Assembly: GCA_040877625.1 (NCBI GenBank) | Contig: JBBDNK010000033.1 | Coordinates: forward strand, 124,001 to 188,000 | Source of the DNA: Methylonatrum sp040877625 | GTDB lineage: Bacteria; Pseudomonadota; Gammaproteobacteria; Nitrococcales; Aquisalimonadaceae | Reading direction: 5' to 3' | DNA: 64,000 nt | In this document: positions 1 through 7,688 of the stretch, in pieces | How positions within the stretch are numbered: position 1 is the stretch's first letter | How the letters are laid out: the number at the start of each line of letters is the position of its first letter | Made by a program: the position numbers and the translations under genes | Notes under the pieces: generated by a model | Told to the model about the DNA's origin: nothing | What the model saw: the letters and a program-made list of their open reading frames with translations, nothing else | Databases searched by the model: none

Positions 1-1019
1 GGCCCCTGCTTCGCGTATTCGCGCAGGTAGATGGCCGCCAGCACACCGAAAGGCGTGACCACGATGGACATCAGGATCACCATCATGACCGTGCCGAAGA
101 TCGCCGGGAGTATGCCCCCTTCGGTGTTGGCCTCGCGCGGGAAGCCGCTGACAAAGTCCCAGAAGGTATGCGCGTAATGGCCGATCTGCTGCCCCAGGGA
201 CATCTCGTTCGGCCACCAGGCGCGGACGATCTCGTCCATACCGATCTGGCGCATTTCGCCACTCATGGTCTCGGCGACGATGCTATAGCGACGCACCTCG
301 TCGCGGAGTTCATTGCGACGGGTCTCCAGTTCTGCGTACCGCGCGCGCAAGTCTTCTTCCCGGGCATCCAGCTGTGCCGAGCCGGCTGTCCTGTCCTCCG
401 GGCTCAGCGCCTCATTCAGCTCGAGCCCGCGTCGCTGCAGGCGCACCTGCTCCAGCTGAAAGTTGACCTCGCCGATCGCGTAACGCTCGATCTGCAGAAT
501 CTCACGGACCTGGGCGAGCGACTGCTCCAGACGGTCATCGAACGCCTGCCGCGCGGCCGGACCCTCGGCCACCACGTCGTCACCCTCCTTGTACTGTCGC
601 AAATAGCCGTAGAAATCACCCCAGGTTGTGCGCTCCAGCACTATGACCTGGTCCGGGTAGCGCCATTCGCTCATGAACTCGCCCAGGTACCAGACGAAAT
701 CGCGACTGGTCACATCGCGATTGCCCCGCTTGATCAGGTGGCGCACCACAACGTCCTGACCTTCCGGTACCTGGTACCCGGCTTCTCGCATGGCCGCGGC
801 GGTCATTGTCTCCGAGCGCGACACTTCGCCGATCACGCGCTCGGGTTCGGAATCCGGCGTTTCCTGGTACTCGAACTCGATTACAGCCTTGGGCCAGAAA
901 TGACCGAGCCCATTGACGGCGATCATCAGCAACAGGCCGACCACCATCACCAGGCTGACTGAAACCGCGCCCGCATTCAGCCAGACCCAGGGTGTACCAC
1001 TCTTGAACCAGCTATTCAT
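1..1019 (-). CDS. pstA: Phosphate ABC transporter permease PstA (partial, C-terminus outside window)
   Basis: One of the two inner-membrane permeases of the high-affinity phosphate importer PstSCAB. About 339 codons are visible and the reading frame runs off the left edge. The ATG at 1019 lies 28 bp downstream of the pstC stop on the same strand, so the two are cotranscribed. The N-terminus has one membrane helix (about residues 13-35). A long charged, coiled-coil-like extracytoplasmic stretch rich in Glu, Arg and Leu follows (about 60-280), and the first permease helices begin near residue 310. Such an N-terminal extension is usual for gammaproteobacterial PstA and absent from the short E. 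coli form. pstB and phoU are expected beyond the left edge. Confidence 0.93.
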   Translation of the reverse strand, partial: MNSWFKSGTPWVWLNAGAVSVSLVMVVGLLLMIAVNGLGHFWPKAVIEFEYQETPDSEPERVIGEVSRSETMTAAAMREAGYQVPEGQDVVVRHLIKRGNRDVTSRDFVWYLGEFMSEWRYPDQVIVLERTTWGDFYGYLRQYKEGDDVVAEGPAARQAFDDRLEQSLAQVREILQIERYAIGEVNFQLEQVRLQRRGLELNEALSPEDRTAGSAQLDAREEDLRARYAELETRRNELRDEVRRYSIVAETMSGEMRQIGMDEIVRAWWPNEMSLGQQIGHYAHTFWDFVSGFPREANTEGGILPAIFGTVMMVILMSIVVTPFGVLAAIYLREYAKQG

Positions 1020-1046
1020 TCCGCAAACCCTATGCTCGGAAACCGT

Positions 1047-3362
1047 CTAAAGGGAGCTGTACTTGCGCCGCAGGCGCTGGCGCACCACCTCCGCGGCGGT
1101 ATTCATGATGAACGTGAGCACGAACAGCACCAGCGCCGCCAGGAACAGGATGCGGAAATGCGTCCCTCCCACCGCGGCCTCGGGCATCTCCACGGCGATA
1201 TTGGCGGACAGCGTGCGCATGCCCTCGAATATGTTGAAATTCATGACCGGGCTGTTGCCGGTGGCCATGAGCACGATCATGGTCTCGCCCACTGCCCGGC
1301 CGAAACCGATCATCACCGCCGAGAAGATGCCCGGGCTGGCTGTCAGCAACACCACCTTCATGACGGTCTGCCAGGGCGTTGCACCCAGCGCCAGCGAGCC
1401 CTGGGTGAGGTGCCTGGGTACGTTGAATACGGCATCTTCGGAGATGGAATAAATTGTCGGAATTACCGCGAAGCCCATGGCAATACCCACCACCAGGGCA
1501 TTGCGTTGATCGTAGGTAATACCCACGTCGGTGAGCCACTGCCGCATGTCGCCATTGAACAAGGCAACTTCAATCTGCGGGCTGACACTCACTGCAAGCC
1601 AGCCCGTCAGCAACACCACCGGGATCAGCAGCGCGGCCTCCCAACCGGCGGGAATGGCCAGCCTGACGCGGCCGGGCAGCAGGCGCGTCCAGACGTATGC
1701 GAACGCAATCATGGCCAAGGGAATAAGCAGCAGAATACCCGCCACCGACGGCAGATTGGATTCAATGAACGGCGCCAGCCAGAGCCCGGCGAGGAAGCCG
1801 AGTATGACCGTGGGCAGCGCCTCCATGATCTCGATGGTCGGTTTGACCACCCCGCGCATGCGCGGCGACATGAAATAGGCACTGTAGATTGCCCCCATGA
1901 TGGCGAGTGGGGTCGCGAACAGCATGGCGTAGAACGCCGCCTTCAGCGTACCCAGTGATAGCGGCACCAGACTGAACTTGGGTTCGAACTCATCCGTGGC
2001 GGAGGACGATTGCCATACGTAGTCTTCCCCCTCGCGCCCTTCGTACCAGATCTTCTGCCATAGCGCGCCGAAGGACACCTCCGGATGCGGGTTCCGAACT
2101 CCCATCATCGTCAGGCGTTCGTTGTCGTCGACCACATAGAGCGCATCGGCGCGCGGCGCGAACGACAGCGCGCTTACCGACCCGCTCGCCACCTGCTCGC
2201 TGACCAGTGTCCGTTGCGAGGTCGAATAGTGCAGCTTGACTTCACCCGACTCGTCGGCCGTGGCAAAGCCCTTGCGTGCGTGCTCGGGCGCAATGGCGCT
2301 GACCGGCGCATTGTGGGAATCGAATTCACGGATGAAGGTGATCTGGCCGATGTTATCGGCATCCCGTACCAGGAACCATTGGGTTACCGACCCGTCCGAG
2401 CCGCCGACGATCACCGACACCGTACCGAGCAGAAACTCCATGGCGGTTACGGATGGTTCACTGCCGCGCAGTATCCGCTTGCTGTCCCGGAGCACAGCCT
2501 GTTCCGGGCGGGACACGTCGTAATAATGTAGCTGCCCCTGGTCATCCGCGACCATGAGATTGCGCATGGTGATGTCCAGCAACAGCGCGGAAATGACGCC
2601 ATCGCCCGGCGGGCGTTGCAGATCGAACGCGGCTCTCTCCACGGTCACCTCGCCGGTCATGAACGAGGTGGTCTCCTTGAACTGAACCAGACGCAAGCGC
2701 CCGTCCGCCAAGGCGGCGACAATGGAAATGCCGGTGCGCCCGCTTTGTACCGCGATCGCGTTAATTGCTGTGCCGTCGTTGACAATGTCCAGCAGGGCGG
2801 AGTCTTCGTCACCGAGCGGATAGTCGATATCCCCGATTACTTCACGCCCGGTCTCCGGATAGCTTTCATTGAAGACGTGCTGGACCACCAGCGCCTGCCC
2901 GTTCTCCAGTCCATACACGGACATCCCGGCCCGCGGCTCGGCCTCGCCCCGGGCGGTAACGGCCACGCCCTCGGGTAGCGGCAAACTGATCTCCTGGCTG
3001 ATTTCGCCGTCATCCGGGTTGAAGAAGATGGCACGGCGGTCGTCGGTAAACCTGACAGCCAGTTCCCGATGCCGATCTGAGGCGACATTTATCGTTGCCA
3101 CGGATCCACCACCCGGCGCGGTGTAACTACCGCGCTCGTCCATGGACGCCGGCATCAGCATGGGCAGGACTTCGGAAAACAGGTAGATGAATATCAATGC
3201 CAGACAGACGATGACAGCCACGCCGAATCCGGCAATGGTGTAGCGGGCGGCATGATCCTTGATGCCGCGCCATTTTCTCAATCGCGCACGCTTCTCGCCG
3301 CTCGGCAGCAGTTCACGCGTGGGCCGGGATGCGGGAATACCGGGGCTGGAGGCATCGTTCAT
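1047..3362 (-). CDS. pstC: Phosphate ABC transporter permease PstC, long form
   Basis: Permease partner of PstA in phosphate import. At 771 residues it is more than twice the length of E. coli PstC (about 320). Layout: cytoplasmic N-terminus; membrane helix at about 45-70; a roughly 400-residue periplasmic region whose repeated short beta segments (for example VTAMEFLLGTVSVIVGGSDG) look like WD40/propeller blades; then the six-helix permease from about residue 470, with the conserved ALPTVILGFLAGL and GRAVGETMIVLMATG segments. It lies downstream of pstS, separated by a terminator and a weak second Pho box, so it may be made in smaller amounts than PstS or from its own start site. What the propeller-like domain does is unknown; this long form is common in Pseudomonas and Vibrio relatives. 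Confidence 0.95.
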   Translation of the reverse strand: MNDASSPGIPASRPTRELLPSGEKRARLRKWRGIKDHAARYTIAGFGVAVIVCLALIFIYLFSEVLPMLMPASMDERGSYTAPGGGSVATINVASDRHRELAVRFTDDRRAIFFNPDDGEISQEISLPLPEGVAVTARGEAEPRAGMSVYGLENGQALVVQHVFNESYPETGREVIGDIDYPLGDEDSALLDIVNDGTAINAIAVQSGRTGISIVAALADGRLRLVQFKETTSFMTGEVTVERAAFDLQRPPGDGVISALLLDITMRNLMVADDQGQLHYYDVSRPEQAVLRDSKRILRGSEPSVTAMEFLLGTVSVIVGGSDGSVTQWFLVRDADNIGQITFIREFDSHNAPVSAIAPEHARKGFATADESGEVKLHYSTSQRTLVSEQVASGSVSALSFAPRADALYVVDDNERLTMMGVRNPHPEVSFGALWQKIWYEGREGEDYVWQSSSATDEFEPKFSLVPLSLGTLKAAFYAMLFATPLAIMGAIYSAYFMSPRMRGVVKPTIEIMEALPTVILGFLAGLWLAPFIESNLPSVAGILLLIPLAMIAFAYVWTRLLPGRVRLAIPAGWEAALLIPVVLLTGWLAVSVSPQIEVALFNGDMRQWLTDVGITYDQRNALVVGIAMGFAVIPTIYSISEDAVFNVPRHLTQGSLALGATPWQTVMKVVLLTASPGIFSAVMIGFGRAVGETMIVLMATGNSPVMNFNIFEGMRTLSANIAVEMPEAAVGGTHFRILFLAALVLFVLTFIMNTAAEVVRQRLRRKYSSL

Positions 3363-3407
3363 GGGTGCGGTTCTCTGGGCAAGATCGGTACCGGCAAAGT
3401 TGAGGGC

Positions 3408-3441
3408 ATGCTACAGCGACAAGATGACGAAATTGTTACAA
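3408..3441 (-). promoter_or_regulatory. Weak Pho box and -10 element upstream of pstC
   Basis: Bases 3424-3441 match the reverse complement of the E. coli Pho box at about 11 of 18 positions, with the two half-repeats 11 bp apart. Ten bases further on lies TAGCAT (3408-3413) as a possible -10. The 10-bp spacing equals that of the two stronger Pho promoters in this window. It could restart transcription after the pstS terminator. Inference from sequence only. Confidence 0.4.
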
Positions 3442-3476
3442 CGCGAATTCGCTGTTGCGGTGGATGATGCTGGAAC

Positions 3477-3501
3477 AAAAAAAGCCCCGCGATGCGGGGC
3501 T
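3477..3501 (-). terminator. Rho-independent terminator after pstS
   Basis: A perfect 8-bp GC-rich stem (3483-3490 with 3494-3501) and a 3-base loop are followed on the minus strand by a run of seven T. It lies 22 bp beyond the pstS stop, between pstS and pstC, and probably makes pstS mRNA more abundant than the permease message. Confidence 0.88.
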
Positions 3502-3523
3502 CGACAGGGCGTGCGCGTTGCGA

Positions 3524-4504
3524 TCAATCCAGACCGAACTTCTCGCGTTCCTTCTTCGCCACCACCTCCGGCAGCGGGATAAAGCCGTCGCGTACGGTGA
3601 CTTCCTGCCCCTGCTTCGACAGCACCATCTTGACGAACTCACGCTGCTGCGGCGCCATGTCCCGGTTGGGATCCTTGTTGATGTAAACGTACAGGAAACG
3701 CGCCAGCGGGTAGCTGCCATTTGAGGCATTCTCGGCAGTCGGCTCGGCGAAGTCCTGGCCATCGTCACGGGACAAGGGGATGGCACGCACACCAGCAGTC
3801 CGATAACCGATGCCCGAATAGCCCAGACCATTGACGGACTCGCTCACACCCTGAACGACTGACGCGGAACCCGGCTGCTCGTTAACGGAGTTCTTGAAGT
3901 CACCATCGCACATCGCATTCTGGCGGAAGTAGCCGTAGGTGCCCGAAACGGAATTTCGTCCGTAAAGAGTGATGTCACGGTTCTCCCAGGCGCCGGTCAT
4001 GCCGAGTTGTCCCCAGCGGGTGATATCTTCCGCGTAACCGCAACGGCGTGTCGAAGAGAATGCGGCATCCACCTGCGGAATACTCATGCCTTCAATGGGG
4101 TTGTCACGGTTGACGAAAACCGCGAGCAGATCGACCGCAACGCGCATCTGCGTCGGCGGGTAACCGTGCGCCTGCTCGAAGGACGCTATCTCGCTGTCGC
4201 GCATGGCGCGGCTCATGGGCCCGAAGTTGGCCGTACCTTCAGCCAGCGCCGGCGGCGCGGTGGAGGATCCCGCACCCTGAATCTGGATGTTCACGTTGGG
4301 ATAGTAGGCGTTGAAATCCTCCGCCCAGAGGGTCATCAGATTATTCAGCGTATCGGATCCGATGGACGTCAGGTTGCCGGATACGCCACTGGTCGACTCA
4401 TAGTTGGGCAGCTTGGGGTCCACCTCGGCCAGGGCGGTTCCGGATACCACTGCCATCGAGGCGGCAGCGACGAGACCGGTCAGGGTCTGTTGTGTACTAC
4501 GCAT
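3524..4504 (-). CDS. pstS: Periplasmic phosphate-binding protein PstS
   Basis: Captures inorganic phosphate in the periplasm and delivers it to PstCA. The product has 326 residues. A signal peptide ends near residue 26 (TALA before EVDPKLP). Typical PBP-like phosphate-site segments follow: GSDTLNNLM near 48-56, GAGSSTAP near 77-84 and MSRAMRDSE near 97-105, plus the GRNSVSGTYGYF loop. The ATG at 4504 is followed at once by the signal sequence. The gene is preceded by a two-box Pho promoter and followed by a strong terminator, as expected for the most highly expressed gene of the Pst system. Confidence 0.96.
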   Translation of the reverse strand: MRSTQQTLTGLVAAASMAVVSGTALAEVDPKLPNYESTSGVSGNLTSIGSDTLNNLMTLWAEDFNAYYPNVNIQIQGAGSSTAPPALAEGTANFGPMSRAMRDSEIASFEQAHGYPPTQMRVAVDLLAVFVNRDNPIEGMSIPQVDAAFSSTRRCGYAEDITRWGQLGMTGAWENRDITLYGRNSVSGTYGYFRQNAMCDGDFKNSVNEQPGSASVVQGVSESVNGLGYSGIGYRTAGVRAIPLSRDDGQDFAEPTAENASNGSYPLARFLYVYINKDPNRDMAPQQREFVKMVLSKQGQEVTVRDGFIPLPEVVAKKEREKFGLD

Positions 4505-4571
4505 TGGTCGCTTCTCCGTTTGTCATGCTCGTGATTGCGTGTCATCGGGATACTTGCCGAGAACGGGACCT

Positions 4572-4627
4572 AGTATCTGGCTGCACTTTGACAGCATGAT
4601 GAAGAGTATGTGACGGATTCGTTACAG
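4572..4627 (-). promoter_or_regulatory. Tandem Pho-box promoter of pstS
   Basis: Read on the plus strand, heptamers resembling the reverse Pho half-site start at 4589 (TGACAGC), 4600, 4611 (TGACGGA) and 4622 (TTACAGC), exactly 11 bp apart. The distal 18-mer 4610-4627 matches the E. coli consensus at 14 of 18 positions, the proximal one 4588-4605 at about 11. Ten bases below the proximal box is GATACT (4572-4577) as -10, about 68 bp before the pstS start. Phosphorylated PhoB would bind here and replace the -35 contact. Confidence 0.8.
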
Positions 4628-4651
4628 CGCCGGACGCCATGACGATGTGCC

Positions 4652-5998
4652 TCAGGCGCCGGATTCTCCGGCCTGCGTCGTACTCGCGTGACGCGTGACC
4701 ACCCGCTGCGGGAAGCTGCAGGCAAAGCGGCTGCCCACCCCCGGATCCGAGGTGATTTCCAGGCGGCTGCCATAACGGCCGAGGATATGCTTGACGATGG
4801 CCAGCCCCAGGCCGGTGCCGCCGCTGCGTGCGGAGCGGCCGGTATCCACCCGGTAGAAGCGCTCCGTGAGCCGTGGGAGGTGGTGCGGCGGTATGCCGAT
4901 GCCCGTGTCTTCCACCGCAAACATGGCTCTCCCGACCTTGTCGGGAAGCCAGATTATGCGAATCTCGCCACCGCCGGGCGTGTACTTGACGGCATTGAAC
5001 ACCAGGTTGGACAAGGCACTGCGCAATTCGGATTCATCTCCCAACAAGCACAGTTCGGGATCCACATCCAGGGCAATGCGATGCTTGCGCTCACCGCTGA
5101 GTGTGCGGGTTTCTTCCGCCAGTACGCGCAGCAGACGGGGGATATCCACCAGTTCCCGTGCCGCGGGCCGCTCTTCAGTCTCCAACCTGGACAGCAGCAG
5201 CAGATCCTCGACCAGACGCTGCATGCGCTGCGTCTGCTGCTCAATCAATTCCAGTGGCCGCTGCATTCCCGGCGCACCGGCGGCCGGGCTGTCGGACAGG
5301 CTCTCGGACAGCCCGTGAATGACCGTCAATGGCGTACGCAGTTCATGGGAGATATTGGCCACAAAATCCCGACGCATGCGCTCCAGCCGATACAGCCGGG
5401 TGATGTCCCGGGCCAGCAACAGACGCTGATTGCGGCCGTAGGGAATCACCCGCACTTCAAGCATGATGTCCTCATCCACCGGCGACGGGACGGTTATGAC
5501 ACCCTGGCTATGCTCAGGATTTTCGCTGAGAAAGGCACTGAACTGCGGGTGACGGAACAGGTTGCCGATCCGCTGGCCTTCGTCCGCGGGCCAGGTCAGG
5601 CCGAGCAGACTCCGTGCCGCACCGTTCCACCACTGGATGGCGCCGCTTTCGCCCAGAATCACGGCGCCGTCCGGCATGGCGTTTATGGTTTCCCGCACGC
5701 CCTGGAGGATACGGGCGAGCTTGCGCCGACGCTTGCGCTGTCGCCTTTGCAGCCGGTGTATGCCGTTGAAGATTTCACCCCACAAGCCGCTGGAGACCGG
5801 AGGTTCCAGCTTGCGTCCTTCACGGAGCCAGCGCTCCAGACGGATCTGGTTCGTGAGATTCCAGGCCAGATAGCCAAGCGTGCCGAGGAGAATGCTCAGC
5901 AACACCTGACCGGTCAGCAGCCCCAGCGCGCCGAACAGGAGGGTGGCAACGGTCAGCCGCAGCAGCGCGGCCGGCCACGGCGAACGCGGCGCGTTCAC
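4652..5998 (-). CDS. phoR: Phosphate regulon sensor histidine kinase PhoR
   Basis: Inner-membrane kinase that controls PhoB according to the state of the Pst transporter. It has 448 residues. Two close membrane helices lie at about 8-48, a charged linker at 50-100, and a PAS domain at about 100-195 (INAMPDGAVILGESG). The HisKA motif FVANISHELRTPL places the phosphorylated His at 218. HATPase boxes follow: NLVFNAVKYT, DTGIGIPPHHL and GGTGLGLAIVKH. The start overlaps the phoB stop by 4 bp (5995-5998), so translation is coupled. PhoR here lacks an obvious periplasmic domain, as in other PhoR proteins, consistent with sensing through PstSCAB/PhoU. Confidence 0.95.
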   Translation of the reverse strand: MNAPRSPWPAALLRLTVATLLFGALGLLTGQVLLSILLGTLGYLAWNLTNQIRLERWLREGRKLEPPVSSGLWGEIFNGIHRLQRRQRKRRRKLARILQGVRETINAMPDGAVILGESGAIQWWNGAARSLLGLTWPADEGQRIGNLFRHPQFSAFLSENPEHSQGVITVPSPVDEDIMLEVRVIPYGRNQRLLLARDITRLYRLERMRRDFVANISHELRTPLTVIHGLSESLSDSPAAGAPGMQRPLELIEQQTQRMQRLVEDLLLLSRLETEERPAARELVDIPRLLRVLAEETRTLSGERKHRIALDVDPELCLLGDESELRSALSNLVFNAVKYTPGGGEIRIIWLPDKVGRAMFAVEDTGIGIPPHHLPRLTERFYRVDTGRSARSGGTGLGLAIVKHILGRYGSRLEITSDPGVGSRFACSFPQRVVTRHASTTQAGESGA

Positions 5999-6684
5999 GG
6001 CTTGACCGAGAATCGGTACCCCGCCCCGCGTACGGTCTGTATGAGGCGGTCATGACCAGTCGCTGAGACGGACTTGCGCAGCCGGCGGATATGCACGTCC
6101 ACAGTGCGCTCCTCGACGTAGACGTTGGTTCCCCACACATTATCCAGCAGCTGCCCTCGCGTAAAGACGCGTTCCGGATGGGTCATGAAGAAATGCAGCA
6201 GCCGGAACTCCGTTGGCCCCATGTCCACGCCGGCACCATCCGCGGTTACTCTGTGGCTGAGCGGATCCAGGCTAAGGCCTTCCACGTCCACCACTTCGTC
6301 GACGCTCATCGGTGAGGCCCGCCGCAGCACCGCCTTGATGCGGGCTGTCAGTTCCCGCGGCGAAAACGGCTTGGTGACGAAGTCGTCGGCACCGGACTCC
6401 AGGCCACGGACCTTGTCTTCCTCCTCGCCGCGCGCAGTCAGCATGATGATGGGAATACCGCTGCACAGAGGGTCTTTCCTGATACGTCGGGCAAAGTCGA
6501 TACCGCTCATGCCCGGCAGCATCCAGTCAAGCAGGATAAGGTCAGGAACATGCTCATTCAGCAGCGAAAACCCCTCCTCGCCGGTTTCCGCCTGAAGCAC
6601 CTCGTAGCCGGCGGTGCTTAGGGCAATCTGGACCATTTCGCGAATGGCCGCCTCATCCTCTATCAACAGAATCCTTACATTCAT
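5995..6684 (-). CDS. phoB: Phosphate regulon response regulator PhoB
   Basis: OmpR/PhoB-family DNA-binding response regulator of 229 residues. The receiver domain (1-120) has the acidic pair E9/D10, phospho-acceptor D53 (LLDWMLPG), the T/S switch in MLTARG and the conserved Lys in VTKPFSPREL. The winged-helix domain (about 130-229) ends with EERTVDVHIRRLRKS and the usual TVRGAGYRF signature. It is the first gene of phoB-phoR and has its own Pho box, indicating autoregulation. It should activate pstS and pstC in this window. Confidence 0.97.
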   Translation of the reverse strand: MNVRILLIEDEAAIREMVQIALSTAGYEVLQAETGEEGFSLLNEHVPDLILLDWMLPGMSGIDFARRIRKDPLCSGIPIIMLTARGEEEDKVRGLESGADDFVTKPFSPRELTARIKAVLRRASPMSVDEVVDVEGLSLDPLSHRVTADGAGVDMGPTEFRLLHFFMTHPERVFTRGQLLDNVWGTNVYVEERTVDVHIRRLRKSVSATGHDRLIQTVRGAGYRFSVKP

Positions 6685-6716
6685 GCGTTCGTCACCCTGT
6701 TCCCGGAACCGGGCCC

Positions 6717-6750
6717 ATTACAACGGAGTGAGGTTACCGTTTTGTGACAA
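6717..6750 (-). promoter_or_regulatory. Pho-box promoter of phoB
   Basis: Bases 6733-6750 match the reverse Pho-box consensus at about 12-13 of 18 positions, with half-sites TTACCG and TGACAA in 11-bp register. TGTAAT (plus-strand attaca, 6717-6722) follows after 10 bp as -10. The transcript would begin near 6710, about 25 bases before the phoB ATG. Confidence 0.7.
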
Positions 6751-6771
6751 CCAGGCAATTCAGGCCAGGAT

Positions 6772-7554
6772 TCACGCCTGTTGTCTGTCCGCGGGCCGTG
6801 ACGGGTTCAGTAGCTCGGCCATCTGCTCGCGCATGAGCAGCGCCAGTTCCTTGCGGCTCCGCTCGGCGCTGTCCTCCGGCTCGCCGACAGTGACAATGGC
6901 GTCGATACCCGGGTTGCCCGCCAATTCGATGACATGCCTGAACAGCCTGTCACCCCCAACGAAGGCCGCGCGTGCACTGGGCTGGCCGTCCCGACCGATA
7001 AAGCGGATTGTAACGGGTTGCACGGGAATGCCGTCCTCGATCGCCGCCTGAAACAGTCGAGGACGGAATGGCAACAGATCCTGGCCATGACTGGTTGTGC
7101 CTTCCGGGAAAAAAAGCACTCGCCTGCACTGGCGCAACCGTCGCTTCATGGTCTCGATGGCCTCGGTCGAGGCGCCGCGCTGACCACGCTCGATGTAAAC
7201 GGTGCCGAAGCCGGTTGCCAGCCAGCCGATCCCGGGCCAGCGACGCACTTCCGACTTGCTCAGGAAGCAGACGTCCCAGTAAGCCGCCACGACGAGAATA
7301 TCCAGCCAGGAGATGTGATTGGCAACCAGCAGTACCGGCGGCGACAGCAGGCGCTGCCCCGTCGCCCGCAGGCGGACCCCGAGGATCGCGCAGATGCTTC
7401 TGCACCAGAACGCCTGCGCCCCGCGCGCCATGCCGCGACCCGGATCCATTCCCTTGAGACGATCCAGGCCGATAGCCAACCCGATGACAACCACGCCGAC
7501 GGCAACGTGCAGTAGCAGCAACGGAATACGGATCAGGCGACGTAATAATGGCAT
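6772..7554 (-). CDS. 1-acylglycerol-3-phosphate O-acyltransferase family protein (PlsC-like)
   Basis: Membrane-bound acyltransferase that probably transfers an acyl chain to lysophosphatidate or a related lysolipid. I chose the ATG at 7554 (260 residues) because it leads straight into an amphipathic and hydrophobic N-terminus (about 8-30); a TTG at 7623 would add 23 poorly hydrophobic residues. The catalytic HX4D motif is NHISWLD (H80, D85). The glycerol-phosphate-binding motif FFPEGTTS lies near 150 and a VQPVTIRF-type block near 190. It stands alone, convergent with nothing, upstream of phoB on the same strand. It could equally be an ornithine-lipid or OlsA-type acyltransferase; the substrate cannot be read from sequence. 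Confidence 0.88.
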   Translation of the reverse strand: MPLLRRLIRIPLLLLHVAVGVVVIGLAIGLDRLKGMDPGRGMARGAQAFWCRSICAILGVRLRATGQRLLSPPVLLVANHISWLDILVVAAYWDVCFLSKSEVRRWPGIGWLATGFGTVYIERGQRGASTEAIETMKRRLRQCRRVLFFPEGTTSHGQDLLPFRPRLFQAAIEDGIPVQPVTIRFIGRDGQPSARAAFVGGDRLFRHVIELAGNPGIDAIVTVGEPEDSAERSRKELALLMREQMAELLNPSRPADRQQA

Positions 7555-7688
7555 GTGCAGGTAATGACCGCTTGCGGCTGCCTCCTTGGCGACCTCCGGA
7601 AGCCTACCACTGCCGGACGGCAAACATGAACATCATGTCTGCGTTTGCCTGCGGGGGATGGCACACCGAATTTCGACCGCCGAGGTAC

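Noticed and set aside
1032..1958. Plus-strand open frame of 308 codons
   Set aside because: It lies antisense to pstC, has His/Arg/Gln-rich composition typical of GC-rich shadows, and no ribosome site or family.
4688..6055. Plus-strand open frame of 455 codons
   Set aside because: Antisense to phoR and phoB; shadow of GC-rich codon use.
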